In this document: positions 35,226 through 43,864 of the stretch, piece by piece
Layout: each line of letters begins with the position of its first letter
Numbering within the stretch: the first letter of the stretch is position 1
Source of the DNA: UBA6059 sp040222235
GTDB taxonomy: Bacteria > Bacteroidota > Bacteroidia > Cytophagales > Cyclobacteriaceae
NCBI GenBank assembly: GCA_040222235.1
Contig: JAVKDO010000101.1
Span: 8,567 to 72,566, forward strand
Length of the DNA: 64,000 nucleotides
Reading direction: 5' to 3'
The notes under the pieces: model-generated
Seen by the model: only the letters and a program-made list of their open reading frames with translations
What the model was told of the DNA's origin: nothing
The model's database searches: none
Program-made: the position numbers and the translations under genes

Positions 35226-35753
35226 ATGAAAGTACTTATCAAAATTCTGCTAGGGTTGGTCATAGTCGTGGTGTTGCTCGCAGTAGTCGGATTTTTACTG
35301 CCCAGAGAAGTTCACTTAGAGAGATCCATAGCTGTAGATGCTGAACCCAGCGCGATCTATCAGGAACTCAATAACTTCCAAAACTTCAACAAATGGTCAC
35401 CTTGGGCGCAAATCGACCCGAACACAAAGTATAACTACAGTGGCCCAGCTGCAGGTGTAGGAGCAAAGATGAGCTGGACGAGTGACCACCCTGATGTGGG
35501 GAGTGGGAGCCAGGAAATAATAGAAAGTGTTCCTAATAAGAAGGTGACGAACGTACTGCTGTTCGAGGGCTTTGAGCCATCGCAGGCCTCCTTGATGATA
35601 GAGCCCTCCGGTAATGGTAGCACCGTGACCTGGACCTTTGATGGAGATATGGGTAACAATCCTATCGGAAGATATTTTGGACTATTTATGGAGGACATGC
35701 TCGGCCCTCAGTATGAAGAAGGTCTATCCAACTTGAAGCAAGTAGTGGAATAA
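35226..35753 (+). CDS. SRPBCC family protein with N-terminal membrane helix
   Basis: This 175-residue protein starts with a membrane helix (about 5-25), followed by a START/Bet v1-like SRPBCC domain: REVHLERSIAVDAEPSAIYQELNNFQNFNKWSPWAQ is the typical first strand and helix, GAKMSWTSDHPDVGSGSQEIIE is the central sheet, and the long last helix begins near FMEDMLGPQYEEGLSNL. Members bind hydrophobic ligands in a deep cavity; many are called polyketide cyclases without proof. It is probably anchored to the inner membrane. It ends before a shared terminator at 35783-35800. Confidence 0.87.
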   Translation: MKVLIKILLGLVIVVVLLAVVGFLLPREVHLERSIAVDAEPSAIYQELNNFQNFNKWSPWAQIDPNTKYNYSGPAAGVGAKMSWTSDHPDVGSGSQEIIESVPNKKVTNVLLFEGFEPSQASLMIEPSGNGSTVTWTFDGDMGNNPIGRYFGLFMEDMLGPQYEEGLSNLKQVVE

Positions 35754-35782
35754 GAAATTCTATTGATTGCTGATTAGTAAAG

Positions 35783-35800
35783 GAGGAGCTATGGCTCCTC
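35783..35800. terminator. probable bidirectional terminator between convergent genes
   Basis: Stem GAGGAGC (35783-35789), loop of four, stem GCTCCTC (35794-35800). The T-runs on either side are short and interrupted, so it is weaker than the other terminators, but it lies exactly between the SRPBCC and ATP-grasp genes that face each other. Confidence 0.55.
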
Positions 35801-35808
35801 TGCTGCTT

Positions 35809-36663
35809 TCAAAGAAAGTAGCTCGTAATGGAGGTGACAAGCCTCTTTCTGATATCATCTGACAATAGGAAAAGCTCTGGCTCTATCAACTCGAGCTCCA
35901 TCAACATAGGTTGGCCTTTATAGAGGACTAAGTCCACACGGGCGTAAAGGCAAGGATCCGCTACCGTTGCGAGCACCTCGCTGGCAAATCGCACTATGGC
36001 CTCATCTGGCTCAACCACACTGTAGTTACCACCAAACTCCTCCTGGACTCTGTACTCTCCGGCCTTTGCCTTCTTGAGCACGGCATGGCTAAACTTCTTA
36101 TCAAAAAACATCAATGAGTACTCGCCTTGCTCGCTGATCGAAGGAATGAACTGTTGCACCAAGAGATCCTTCTCTTGGATGATAGTCCCCAAAATGGATC
36201 GATGTGCCTCATATGTAGCGTTGGTCAACTTGAATGTCTGGAAGGCGGTAGCAGATACTGCCGGCTTGATGATGAACACAGACCAAGGGATCTGAATCTC
36301 ACCAAGATCGCTTCCCTGAGGTAAGAAGAGTGTAGGTGGTATTGTGATTCCTTTTAGTCCTAGCTCCTCTAGATAATTCTTATGCGCGTTCCATCTAAGT
36401 ACAGCGGTAGGATTGCCAACGATGAGATCGAGTTGCTCTAGCTGATCTATCCATGATCTGAATGCAACAATGTGTTTATGGTAATCCCATACGGTTCGTA
36501 TCAAGACTCCATTAAACTCTGCCCAATTGACATTCGGATCATTCCATACCGCTGGTTCGACCTTTATGCCCAATTCAGGCAATTGCGATAGTAAGTACTG
36601 CTCGCTGGGGATGAGATCAGGCCACTCTGTACATGTGGCTATAGCAAGTTTGAAGCTCGACAT
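35809..36663 (-). CDS. ATP-grasp domain protein (glutathione-synthetase/RimK-like)
   Basis: This 284-residue soluble protein has the layout of small ATP-grasp ligases: a pre-ATP-grasp domain (about 1-90, FNGVLIRTVWDYHKHIVAFRSW), then the nucleotide-binding part with VFIIKPAVSATAFQTF, LLVQQFIPSISEQGEYSLMFF and the metal-binding ending LYARVDLVLYKGQPMLMELELIEPELFL, where the Glu and acidic residues bind Mg-ATP. It should join a carboxylate to an amine or thiol. Substrate and product are unknown, and neighbours do not help. Confidence 0.82.
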   Translation of the reverse strand: MSSFKLAIATCTEWPDLIPSEQYLLSQLPELGIKVEPAVWNDPNVNWAEFNGVLIRTVWDYHKHIVAFRSWIDQLEQLDLIVGNPTAVLRWNAHKNYLEELGLKGITIPPTLFLPQGSDLGEIQIPWSVFIIKPAVSATAFQTFKLTNATYEAHRSILGTIIQEKDLLVQQFIPSISEQGEYSLMFFDKKFSHAVLKKAKAGEYRVQEEFGGNYSVVEPDEAIVRFASEVLATVADPCLYARVDLVLYKGQPMLMELELIEPELFLLSDDIRKRLVTSITSYFL

Positions 36664-36774
36664 TCTTCAATTTCAACTTCTGGTAAGACCTAAAACTACC
36701 TCAAAGGGTGAAAACCTGGGATCAATGGAAAATATTTCGATAAGGGCTCATTTTTTCAATCCAGAGTATGGAAA

Positions 36775-36934
36775 CGCTTGCAGACCAGTGCTGCCCATAA
36801 GCGGAACGTTTGCAGCAGGTTCATTTATTATGAATTTCATAATTATTTCTTATATGATTAAACGTTTGCATGCCAAAATAGACGTTCTGTTGCGAACCAT
36901 TATTGTATAGCTCGTATAATGGGGTATAAATTTG
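36775..36934 (+). promoter_or_regulatory. promoter region with repeated CGTTTGCA
   Basis: CGTTTGCA occurs at 36807-36814 and 36863-36870, with a one-base variant CGCTTGCA at 36775-36782. Downstream, TTG at 36903-36905, a 21-base spacer and TAAATTTG at 36927-36934 match the Bacteroidota promoter consensus, placing a transcription start about 20 bases before the ATG at 36959. The same 8-mer occurs twice before the paralogous gene at 43865. A LacI-type or other repressor could read it; none is encoded nearby. Confidence 0.55.
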
Positions 36935-36958
36935 CATCAGTATTTAACTGAAAAAGTT

Positions 36959-37318
36959 ATGACAAAACTAAAAACAACACTAGTAGCCCTCGTAATAGTT
37001 ATGGGAGCTGCATTCGCAAACGCCAAAGGTGTAAGTGAGGATTCGCAAGTAAAAGTATTGGCTAGTAATAAGGCTGGTATTTATAATCTGCTTTTCGAAT
37101 CTGAAGAAAACAAGACAGTCAATGTCCGTATACTGGACGCTAATCATAAACTATTGTCCGATAAGCGAATCAAAGGAACGGATGGGTTTCTGCAACCAAT
37201 AAACTTTAGTCATCTGTCTAAAGGGGATTATTTAATCGAAGTATCCGATAAGGACACAACACACAGAGTGATGGTGAGCTACAGTAGAGCTGACCTGAGT
37301 AGTGCTGAGATGAAGTGA
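36959..37318 (+). CDS. small secreted protein, paralogue of 43865-44473
   Basis: The start at 36959 is chosen because the signal peptide MTKLKTTLVALVIVMGAAFANA then begins at the Met. The mature part of about 97 residues is a single beta-sandwich-like unit: YNLLFESEENKTVNVRILDA, LQPINFSHLSKGDYLIEVSD. This pattern resembles T9SS C-terminal domains or DUF3244-like folds, but no adhesin is attached. It aligns with the middle of the protein at 43865, which has matching LRDENG, VQPFDLSQLPDGNYTFEL. Function unknown; an exported, regulated small protein. It ends before the terminator at 37386-37414. Confidence 0.75.
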   Translation: MTKLKTTLVALVIVMGAAFANAKGVSEDSQVKVLASNKAGIYNLLFESEENKTVNVRILDANHKLLSDKRIKGTDGFLQPINFSHLSKGDYLIEVSDKDTTHRVMVSYSRADLSSAEMK

Positions 37319-37385
37319 ATTGACACATGGCAATTTGGTAACACAATAAACTTCTAAACTATAGATAGATAAGCTTTGTGCTTGA

Positions 37386-37414
37386 AAGGCCGGTTCTTTG
37401 GATCGGCCTTTTCT
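37386..37414 (+). terminator. Rho-independent terminator
   Basis: Stem AAGGCCG (37386-37392) pairs with CGGCCTT (37404-37410) across an 11-base loop and is followed by TTTTCTT. It ends the small secreted protein gene and lies between two convergent genes. Confidence 0.85.
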
Positions 37415-37449
37415 TATTTTCAGCCTACCGTGAAAATGGTCGGGATGGA

Positions 37450-37902
37450 CTATGGATTGTCATTCCAGGGTTTGATGAAGAAGCCGGCAAGCTTGCCTTT
37501 GGCGTTGATGACTGCCCGCACTTCCACTTCGGCTCCAGGCGCGAATTGTCCGCGAAACCTGTAGAGTTCAACGAGCCTTCCATCAGTAGCCTTCATCAAA
37601 TGATCAAACTCAATGCCCTGATAGTCTCCAAAGACACTTGATACCTGCTCGTAAGCTGATTTTTGGACGCTTTCAGTCAAGCCATTGATCATATCAGCCG
37701 TGGCTTCCTCTTCTGTAAGCGCATAGTAGCCTCCAGCTCGCTGAGCGGCCAGGATGCGCTTCGATAGTCCGGTTATCTTACTCAGCTTGGTTGGGTCGAC
37801 TTCTGTCTCAGCTGCTTTCGCAAACCTTACTTTGGACTCACAGCCAACTAGTGCTAAAAAGCAGAGCGTTATCAAAAAGGTGAATAAGTATTTTATGGAC
37901 AT
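37450..37902 (-). CDS. lipoprotein of unknown function, DUF3887-like
   Basis: This 150-residue protein has a lipoprotein signal (hydrophobic 5-19, VGC with Cys21). The mature domain, with helices SVQKSAYEQVSSVFGDYQGIEF and strands LVELYRFRGQFAPGAEVEVRAVINAKGKLAGFFIKPW, looks like the cystatin/NTF2-like fold found in DUF3887 proteins. Function unknown. It is 56 bp downstream of the M81 peptidase gene on the same strand and could be in the same transcript. Confidence 0.6.
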   Translation of the reverse strand: MSIKYLFTFLITLCFLALVGCESKVRFAKAAETEVDPTKLSKITGLSKRILAAQRAGGYYALTEEEATADMINGLTESVQKSAYEQVSSVFGDYQGIEFDHLMKATDGRLVELYRFRGQFAPGAEVEVRAVINAKGKLAGFFIKPWNDNP

Positions 37903-37958
37903 AGAATATGTGCTTAGTCGCTATCTAAGATAATTAATTTCTTCTTTGTGAAGTAGGT

Positions 37959-39539
37959 TTACTTAGTGCCGCCCTCATGCGACAAGGGGATCAGACGTGC
38001 GCTGAGATCAGGGGTGGCCATGTCTTTATCTAGTGGAAACATTGGCCTATTGATTCGTTTGTATCCAAGCCGTTCCAAGTCCTGATCTACACCTCCGGGT
38101 GTTAGTGCCATGACCCAGCCGTTTCTCATATCATATAGCTCAGGTACTAAGTAGCCGATTTTTACTACAACTATGTCCGAGCCTCTTGGGTTGAGGCCTA
38201 TGTTGGTAAAGTCAACTTCCTTGTGGTAGGGCTTGCGCTTCTTGGTTACGATGACGGATACACTGCCCACCTTTACCACGACCTCAGTCTCTGCATGAAT
38301 ATCACCGTGCTCGATCGCCATGATAGTGCCAGACAGCTCAAGAGGAGGAGCAAAGCGGTCATCAATGGCTGCTCCCGCATGGGCCGTGATCTTTGCACCT
38401 ATGCCCAGCTCGACAGCCTTCTCAACTAGCTCCGGTCCGGGGATACTAGCGTAAATGAGAGAGGGGCCATCAGCAGACTTGAACTCTAACCTTGAAAGTA
38501 TCTTGTCCAGTGTCCAAGTGACATCACCGGCTCCTCCTGCAGTGGGATTGTCTCCCATATCGCTGATGATGAAAGGCCCTTCTTCAATCGCTAGTGCCTG
38601 CTCAAGGCTTTCTTCGAGTGTAGCTGTAGGCGCCACAAATGCAAACTCCGACCTGACCTCCCAAAAACTGTCGGCCAATTCTTCTGCGGTAGCCGTCACT
38701 TTTTCCTCATCATCGCCTGTCACCATAACTACTGCATGGTTGCGCGGCTCATCTGCCCAGGCATAGCCGATCCATATTGCGGCATCTACGATACCTTCTT
38801 GTGCAGCGGCAGGTGCGACCTGAGCATAGAGGCTTTTTCCCGGATCAATTCGGGTACTGGTCATCTCTCCTGGCAATAATATAGGTACAGGAATCCACGC
38901 CTTATACGCTGGCTTTCCCTTGCCAGATATGATCCGCTCTATCAGGTTATCCACGGCCCTTTGTTTGGATTCCATAGCATCCTCATGAGGAGCCATACGA
39001 TAGCAGGTGATCAGATCCGACTGGTGCGCGAGCCTTTCTGAAACATTGCCATGAAGATCCATGCTCGTGGAAATGATGGTTTCCTGACCTACTACTTCCC
39101 GCACTCTCAAGATAAAATCACCCTCGGGATCATCGAGCCCAACTACGCTCATTGCTCCATGAATATCCAGAAAGACGCCATCGTAGGGAAAGTTTGCTTT
39201 AAGCATAGTCAGTGTTTTGCTCAGTAGCGACTCATATGCTTCTCTAGTAACGATACCTCCTGGTAGCGCATGGCCAGTTAAGGTTGGAAACCACTCAGCT
39301 TGATTTCTTGCCGGAGCATCACTAGCCAGAAAAGGATATTTTGAGAGCACTTCATCACCTGTCTGAGCGTGAAAAGCCGCTTCATGAGTGAGGGCGGGAG
39401 AGAAAGTGCTGGATTCAATCGCTATACCCGCTATCGCAATACGCGGAAGTGCTTTTGTTTCTTCGCTTCCTTCATTAGTGGTAGGAGTACAGGCCATTCC
39501 GGGGAATAACAGAATGGCTATCAGGAGCATCTTGTTCAT
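37959..39539 (-). CDS. M81 family metallopeptidase (MlrC-like), lipoprotein
   Basis: This 526-residue protein is an MlrC-type metal-dependent peptidase, the family named after microcystinase C, which breaks down linearised cyclic peptides. A lipoprotein signal (Cys17 in GMAC) precedes IAIAGIAIESSTFSPALT, the MlrC N-terminal domain with DGVFLDIHGAMSV, STSMDLHGNVSERL and YRMAPHEDAMES, whose His and Asp residues form the zinc site, and the MlrC C-terminal domain (DMGDNPTAGGAGD; ITAHAGAAIDDRF). The lipoprotein anchor is unusual, since many relatives are cytosolic. It probably acts in the periplasm on unusual peptides. cutC lies 28 bp upstream, so co-transcription is likely. Confidence 0.88.
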   Translation of the reverse strand: MNKMLLIAILLFPGMACTPTTNEGSEETKALPRIAIAGIAIESSTFSPALTHEAAFHAQTGDEVLSKYPFLASDAPARNQAEWFPTLTGHALPGGIVTREAYESLLSKTLTMLKANFPYDGVFLDIHGAMSVVGLDDPEGDFILRVREVVGQETIISTSMDLHGNVSERLAHQSDLITCYRMAPHEDAMESKQRAVDNLIERIISGKGKPAYKAWIPVPILLPGEMTSTRIDPGKSLYAQVAPAAAQEGIVDAAIWIGYAWADEPRNHAVVMVTGDDEEKVTATAEELADSFWEVRSEFAFVAPTATLEESLEQALAIEEGPFIISDMGDNPTAGGAGDVTWTLDKILSRLEFKSADGPSLIYASIPGPELVEKAVELGIGAKITAHAGAAIDDRFAPPLELSGTIMAIEHGDIHAETEVVVKVGSVSVIVTKKRKPYHKEVDFTNIGLNPRGSDIVVVKIGYLVPELYDMRNGWVMALTPGGVDQDLERLGYKRINRPMFPLDKDMATPDLSARLIPLSHEGGTK

Positions 39540-39567
39540 CCTGACAAATTAAGGGTTTCAATTGAAA

Positions 39568-40317
39568 TTATGATTTGCTGAAGTGACTTTCCAGTTGATC
39601 AATCACCTGCTTGATCCGCTCAGTGGAAGATTCGAAATAGTCTCGCTCTGGGATGCATGGAGTACCATTAAGATTTGGTTGTGCTAGTTGTGCTGGGCTC
39701 TCGCGCAGTTCATTACCAGTCAAATGAAATTCACGACAGCCTGTCGGGAAGAGCTTTGCAATATTGACTTCATTAATTCCTCCACCTGGTTGTATGCTGA
39801 TTTTGCCTTTGCCCAGTAAGCAGAGCTGCTTGATAATTTCATTGGCGGCTGTTGCATTATCAAGACCACCAGAGGTCAGTACCCGATCCGCGCCCAAGGA
39901 GATCAGTTGTTCCAAAGATTTTGATAAGTCAGGGGTCACATCGAATGCCCGATGGAAAGTGAAAGGTAGAGGTCCACTTATCTCGATGAGTTCTTTCGTC
40001 CTTTCCATGTCAATGCTATTGTCGGCATTCAGTACACCGGAGACTATCCCATCAATGCCCATTTCCTTGCAAGCGATGATGTCCTCTTTGATGATGTCAA
40101 ATTCAAGATCGGAATAGACGAAATCTCCACCTCTAGGTCGGATCAATACAAACAATTGAATCTTCAACAACTCCCGAGCTTTCTTAATAGCCGCATGGCT
40201 CGGTGTAGTACCCGATTCCCATAGATTGTCACACAGCTCTACGCGAGTAGCACCGGCAGCCTGAGCATTCAATGCTGACTGGACAGAGTTAGAGCAAATT
40301 TCTAGAGTGTAGTTCAT
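39568..40317 (-). CDS. cutC: CutC family protein, full-length copy
   Basis: This 249-residue TIM-barrel protein matches CutC: opening LEICSNSVQSALNAQAAGATRVELCDNLWESGTTPSH, then FVLIRPRGGDFVYSD, GIDGIVSGVLNADNSIDM, LPFTFHRAFDV, ADRVLTSGGLDNA and ISIQPGGGINEVN. The family was first linked to copper tolerance; its true reaction is unsettled. The length is normal. Its first 124 bases (40194-40317) are repeated at 41271-41394 with 92% identity, directly after the VOC gene. The full copy is separated from that ancestral-looking junction by an esterase gene. Confidence 0.92.
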   Translation of the reverse strand: MNYTLEICSNSVQSALNAQAAGATRVELCDNLWESGTTPSHAAIKKARELLKIQLFVLIRPRGGDFVYSDLEFDIIKEDIIACKEMGIDGIVSGVLNADNSIDMERTKELIEISGPLPFTFHRAFDVTPDLSKSLEQLISLGADRVLTSGGLDNATAANEIIKQLCLLGKGKISIQPGGGINEVNIAKLFPTGCREFHLTGNELRESPAQLAQPNLNGTPCIPERDYFESSTERIKQVIDQLESHFSKS

Positions 40318-40342
40318 TGGATCAGTTTTATGGAGCGATAAT

Positions 40343-41140
40343 CTATTGGTTAATGGTCAAGAACTGTTCAAAATAACGTCTCCCAAGCTCTCTTTGCCCA
40401 ACAGCATCAAAATGAATCTCTTCAATGGTATTATCAACTTTTTCAATCCTAAATGGAATTTTCGGGTCAGCATACCCTAGGTTAAAATGCCGCCGTGGTG
40501 TATCCTTTAGAATTTCTTGATGCTTAAGCCTAGCACTATCCTTACTGACCCAATAGGGCACCATACCACCCATGATGAATGGCGTGGCAGGGTCTTTCAA
40601 GTCAGTTCTAATATCTTTAACGAACCGATCTAGTGTTTCTCTGTAGCGCTCGTTATTAACATCTTTTTCACCTTGGTGCCATAGCACCGCGATCAAGCTG
40701 CTCTCAGGTACTTCATTTAGTATCGTGTTGACGCGCTGAACGGCATCATCGTATAGATCATTTGTTCTGTTCCATCGATTATCAATGAAACCGGTACCTC
40801 GTGAACCACAGGGAACAATGAGAATGTCATGTTGGTTGTTAAGATGAGCGCCTAGCAGCTTGGAAAAAGTCAATGCAAATCCTATCTTATTATCCTGTCT
40901 GGAGTGATGCTCAAGTGGTTCAGTAGCTAAAGAGATACGATAATTGTTATCACCAAATCGGCCAAGTTGATAAATGCCGTCTTGAGGGGCGTCCAGCAAA
41001 GAATCCAAACCCTCCCCAGAGTGCGTATTGGACTGTCCAATTACCAAAATGATCTTTGGAGCTACAAGTTTTTCATAACCAGTTAACTCTAGTCTGTCAT
41101 CACAACTCACGAACAGGACGGTCACGATCAAAATGATCAT
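40343..41140 (-). CDS. sialate O-acetylesterase-like SGNH lipoprotein
   Basis: The start at 41140 is chosen because it puts the hydrophobic MIILIVTVLFVSC (Cys13) at the front; an upstream ATG at 41230 would read into the cutC fragment. The SGNH blocks of the sialate-esterase (SASA) family are present: IILVIGQSNTHSGEG with the nucleophile Ser, PCGSRGTGF, VLWHQGEKDV and a late HFDAVGQRELG with His. It should remove acetyl groups from sugars in the periplasm. The gene lies between the two copies of the cutC 5' end and appears to have been inserted there. Confidence 0.82.
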   Translation of the reverse strand: MIILIVTVLFVSCDDRLELTGYEKLVAPKIILVIGQSNTHSGEGLDSLLDAPQDGIYQLGRFGDNNYRISLATEPLEHHSRQDNKIGFALTFSKLLGAHLNNQHDILIVPCGSRGTGFIDNRWNRTNDLYDDAVQRVNTILNEVPESSLIAVLWHQGEKDVNNERYRETLDRFVKDIRTDLKDPATPFIMGGMVPYWVSKDSARLKHQEILKDTPRRHFNLGYADPKIPFRIEKVDNTIEEIHFDAVGQRELGRRYFEQFLTINQ

Positions 41141-41208
41141 ATTTATCACACTATTCTGATTTGGGTAATATGGTTGGTTATTAAGCAATATACAGCCTTT
41201 CAAACTAG

Positions 41209-41394
41209 TCAATTTAGGTAATCCATCCAAAAATTGAATCTACTAGAATGCTCGGCCAGTCTTGCTTGCCCATGACTCGGCGTAGTGCCCGATTCCCATA
41301 GATTGTCACACAGATCTACGCGTGTAGCGCCGGCAGTCTGTGCATTAAGTGCTGACTGGACAGAGTTAGAGCAAATTTCTAGAGTGTAGTTCAT
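41209..41394 (-). pseudogene. truncated cutC (5' fragment)
   Basis: The first 41 residues are those of CutC with two changes (Ala20 to Thr, Glu27 to Asp); after the shared TTPSH the sequence diverges, with only weak resemblance (ARLAEHSSRFNF versus ARELLKIQLF), and the frame stops after 61 codons. Eight of the ten base differences in 124 are silent, so both copies evolved under selection before truncation. The ATG overlaps the VOC stop (ATGA), the arrangement expected for an original VOC-cutC operon. A short CutC peptide may still be translated but cannot form the barrel. Confidence 0.85.
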
Positions 41395-41903
41395 GATGCC
41401 TGATATGCGCCAGATGAGTAGGTCAACTCATAACTGTGAGTATAGATTTCGAATACGACACCAAATGGGTCTTCAACATATACCATTTTGAAGGGCTTCT
41501 CATTAGGATAGTATTCTCTTATTGGCATTCGTTGCTTGCCACCATGCTCGACTATTTTATTGGTCAAGCCTTCAATGTCTGGATCTTGAACACAAAAGTG
41601 GAAAAGGCCGGTGCTGAAGGGGTTAAACTCAGGTTTCTTTTCATCCATATTCGGGAATGAAAATAGTTCGACCCCAACCCCATCTGAAGTGGACATATGA
41701 GCAATTTCAAATGTCTCCCAGTCATCACCAAAGACATCAATGCACATCTGCCCGATTGCTGTGTCGCTTTCTTTCTGGACTTTTGAAGGTGGCATAATGA
41801 TATACCACCCCATTACTTCCTGGTAGAACTCAACAGCTTTTTTGATATCGGGAATGGTGATTCCAATATGGGAAAATGATCTTGGGTAACTAGGTTCTTT
41901 CAT
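41391..41903 (-). CDS. VOC (glyoxalase/dioxygenase) family protein
   Basis: This 170-residue soluble protein has two beta-alpha-beta-beta-beta modules: FSHIGITIPDIKKAVEFYQEVMGW with the first metal ligand His, then TGLFHFCVQDPDIEGLTNKIVEHGG and MVYVEDPFGVVFEIYTHSYE with the closing Glu. Such enzymes use a divalent metal for isomerisation, epoxide opening or dioxygenation; the substrate cannot be told. The stop codon overlaps the start of the truncated cutC by the ATGA arrangement. Confidence 0.9.
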   Translation of the reverse strand: MKEPSYPRSFSHIGITIPDIKKAVEFYQEVMGWYIIMPPSKVQKESDTAIGQMCIDVFGDDWETFEIAHMSTSDGVGVELFSFPNMDEKKPEFNPFSTGLFHFCVQDPDIEGLTNKIVEHGGKQRMPIREYYPNEKPFKMVYVEDPFGVVFEIYTHSYELTYSSGAYQAS

Positions 41904-42383
41904 AGCAATTGATATTTATACTAGTAATATATTGATCCATTAATTGGCCCTTTTTGCGATCTTGCTTTGAATCATACGATCTACCCGCCGAGCTAATTTA
42001 TAGCTCAAGATACAACAGGGATGATCAGAAGTAGAACCTACTTGATTTGAATGCACTTCGTTTTCCGGCTGGGAAGTCGCAGCAGTATTCCCGGTCTTCC
42101 ATTACCTGCCCTCTACCGTTACTACGTTTAGTACGATTAAAGCTTAATATGGCACTGAATAACCGTAACTTGCACCCTGGATTATTTATCCGTTGATATA
42201 AATCATACGCTACACTCGTTCGAAGTGAACCAAAAGACCTCTTTCGTTGGTCCTTTCTGATTATTGATACACTAGTTATCAACTTCATGCTTGATTGCTT
42301 TTAAGTAACCCTTTGCAGGAATTTTTTCATTATGCCTCATTCGCTTCATTAGTGATGCCTGGCTTCAATCAAAAGAAAACAAC
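41904..42383. other. 480-bp gap, no supported gene
   Basis: A minus-strand frame of 87 codons at 42025-42288 is open, but its product is rich in Arg, Ser and Phe without any recognisable motif, has no convincing start context and shows no sign of conservation visible here. I treat it as non-coding. The region must hold the divergent promoters of the VOC gene and of the gene at 42384. Confidence 0.4.
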
Positions 42384-43529
42384 ATGGTTCTATCGAAAAT
42401 CGGCGTGATCGGCACGTCCAAAAAAGAGGATGAAAGACGCGTCCCGATTCATCCAGAGCATTTACAAAGGCTTCCAGAAGAGATTCGCCAAAAGCTCATT
42501 TTCGAAAAGGGATATGGCAAGCCGTTCAATGTAGCCGATGAAGAGATTGCCAGGCTGACAGGGGGATTGGCTTCAAGGTCGGAGATACTAACTGATATTG
42601 GAGCGGCGATCATTGCTAAACCTGTGCTATCGGATTTGGAAGAATTGAAAGAGGGGGGACTGCTCTGGGGTTATCCTCACTGCGCTCAGCAAAAGGAAAT
42701 CACCCAAGCGGCGATCGATAGAAAACTGACCCTGATTGCTTTTGAGGATATGTTCGTATGGAGCCCTACCGGAATTATTGGTAGACATACTTTTTATAAA
42801 AACAACGAAATGGCTGGCTACAGTGCTGTTATCCATGCCTTGCAACTGAAGGGTATAGATGGACATTATGGCAACCAACGGAAGGTGGTTATTTTCAGCT
42901 TTGGTGCAGTAAGTAGAGGAGCTATTTATGCCTTGAAAGCACATGGGTTTAGAGACATCACCATCTGTATTCAGAGACCCGATCATGAGGTCAGAGAGGA
43001 AGTGCTAGACGTAAACTACGTCAGGATCAAAAAGGGTGAGGCGAGTGAATCTCGATTGAAAGTAGTCGAACATGACGGATCAGAGCGACCGCTCTTAGAT
43101 CTGATCAGTGAATGCGAAATTATCATTAATGGCACCTATCAGGACACAGACGATCCCATCCATTTTGTACTAGAAGAAGAGAAGTCAAGACTGAGACCAG
43201 GGACTTTGATCATAGACGTGAGCTGCGACGAGGGCATGGGATTCTATTTCGCGAAACCAACCACTTTCAAAAATCCAATGTTTTCGGTTGATGGAGTCGA
43301 TTATTATGCGGTTGATCATACCCCGAGCTATTTTTGGGAGAGCGCGTCAAGATCTATTTCGGCGGCCATGATTGTGCACTTACCTTCTGTATTGGCGGGT
43401 CCATCGGGATGGGCTCAAAACCCTACTATTCAGCAAGCCATCAATGTGGATAAAGGTGTTGTGGTCAAAGAAGGCGTTCTACGCTTCCAGCATCGTGAAG
43501 CTGACTACCCGCATTTAGTGGTGGGGTGA
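42384..43529 (+). CDS. alanine dehydrogenase/PNT family enzyme, N5-(carboxyethyl)ornithine synthase-like
   Basis: This 381-residue soluble protein has the N-terminal catalytic domain of the alanine dehydrogenase, saccharopine dehydrogenase and transhydrogenase family (KIGVIGTSKKEDERRVPIHPEHL, FEKGYGKPFNV, IIAKPVLSDLEEL) and a Rossmann NAD(P) domain (VVIFSFGAVSRGAIYALKAHGF). The opening is closest to N5-(carboxyethyl)ornithine synthase, which condenses pyruvate with ornithine or lysine, but the protein is longer than the classic enzyme of about 313 residues. TIDVSC-like IIDVSCDEGMGF and VDHTPSYFWESAS are further family blocks. The precise substrate is uncertain. It stands alone. Confidence 0.75.
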   Translation: MVLSKIGVIGTSKKEDERRVPIHPEHLQRLPEEIRQKLIFEKGYGKPFNVADEEIARLTGGLASRSEILTDIGAAIIAKPVLSDLEELKEGGLLWGYPHCAQQKEITQAAIDRKLTLIAFEDMFVWSPTGIIGRHTFYKNNEMAGYSAVIHALQLKGIDGHYGNQRKVVIFSFGAVSRGAIYALKAHGFRDITICIQRPDHEVREEVLDVNYVRIKKGEASESRLKVVEHDGSERPLLDLISECEIIINGTYQDTDDPIHFVLEEEKSRLRPGTLIIDVSCDEGMGFYFAKPTTFKNPMFSVDGVDYYAVDHTPSYFWESASRSISAAMIVHLPSVLAGPSGWAQNPTIQQAINVDKGVVVKEGVLRFQHREADYPHLVVG

Positions 43530-43617
43530 AATAGAGTGAAGTGAGTTTGGTCTTCATAGTTACTTTCCAATCCATTCCTTATTAACCACGCTCTTTACCA
43601 TCTCCCCATCTGAATAT

Positions 43618-43655
43618 CGTTTGCACTTCGCACCTCCCAACTGCACGCGTTTGCA
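43618..43655 (+). promoter_or_regulatory. two CGTTTGCA sites upstream of the 43865 gene
   Basis: CGTTTGCA at 43618-43625 and 43648-43655 lie 30 bp apart, three helical turns, about 210-250 bp before the start codon. The same exact 8-mer occurs twice before the paralogous gene at 36959. The long leader region 43660-43864 is A+T-rich and holds no gene; a CCGGTAGG motif site lies at 43804. Confidence 0.45.
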
Positions 43656-43864
43656 GATTCATTCGATTGTTGAAATTTCAATGATGAATTAATATTGATA
43701 AAAATTTGATTGTATTATGAGTAATTCTTTAGCATAGATATATGGTTGCCCGTTCTTTGTAGTGTATTTGATAATCAGATACAGTTACACGATGTTGAAC
43801 CTTCCGGTAGGACTAACTAACTAATCAACCGAAGGAAGGAGCAAAATCAAATCAACAAAAACTG

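Noticed and set aside
42025..42288. 87-codon minus-strand frame
   Set aside because: No motif, unusual composition and no regulatory or operon context.
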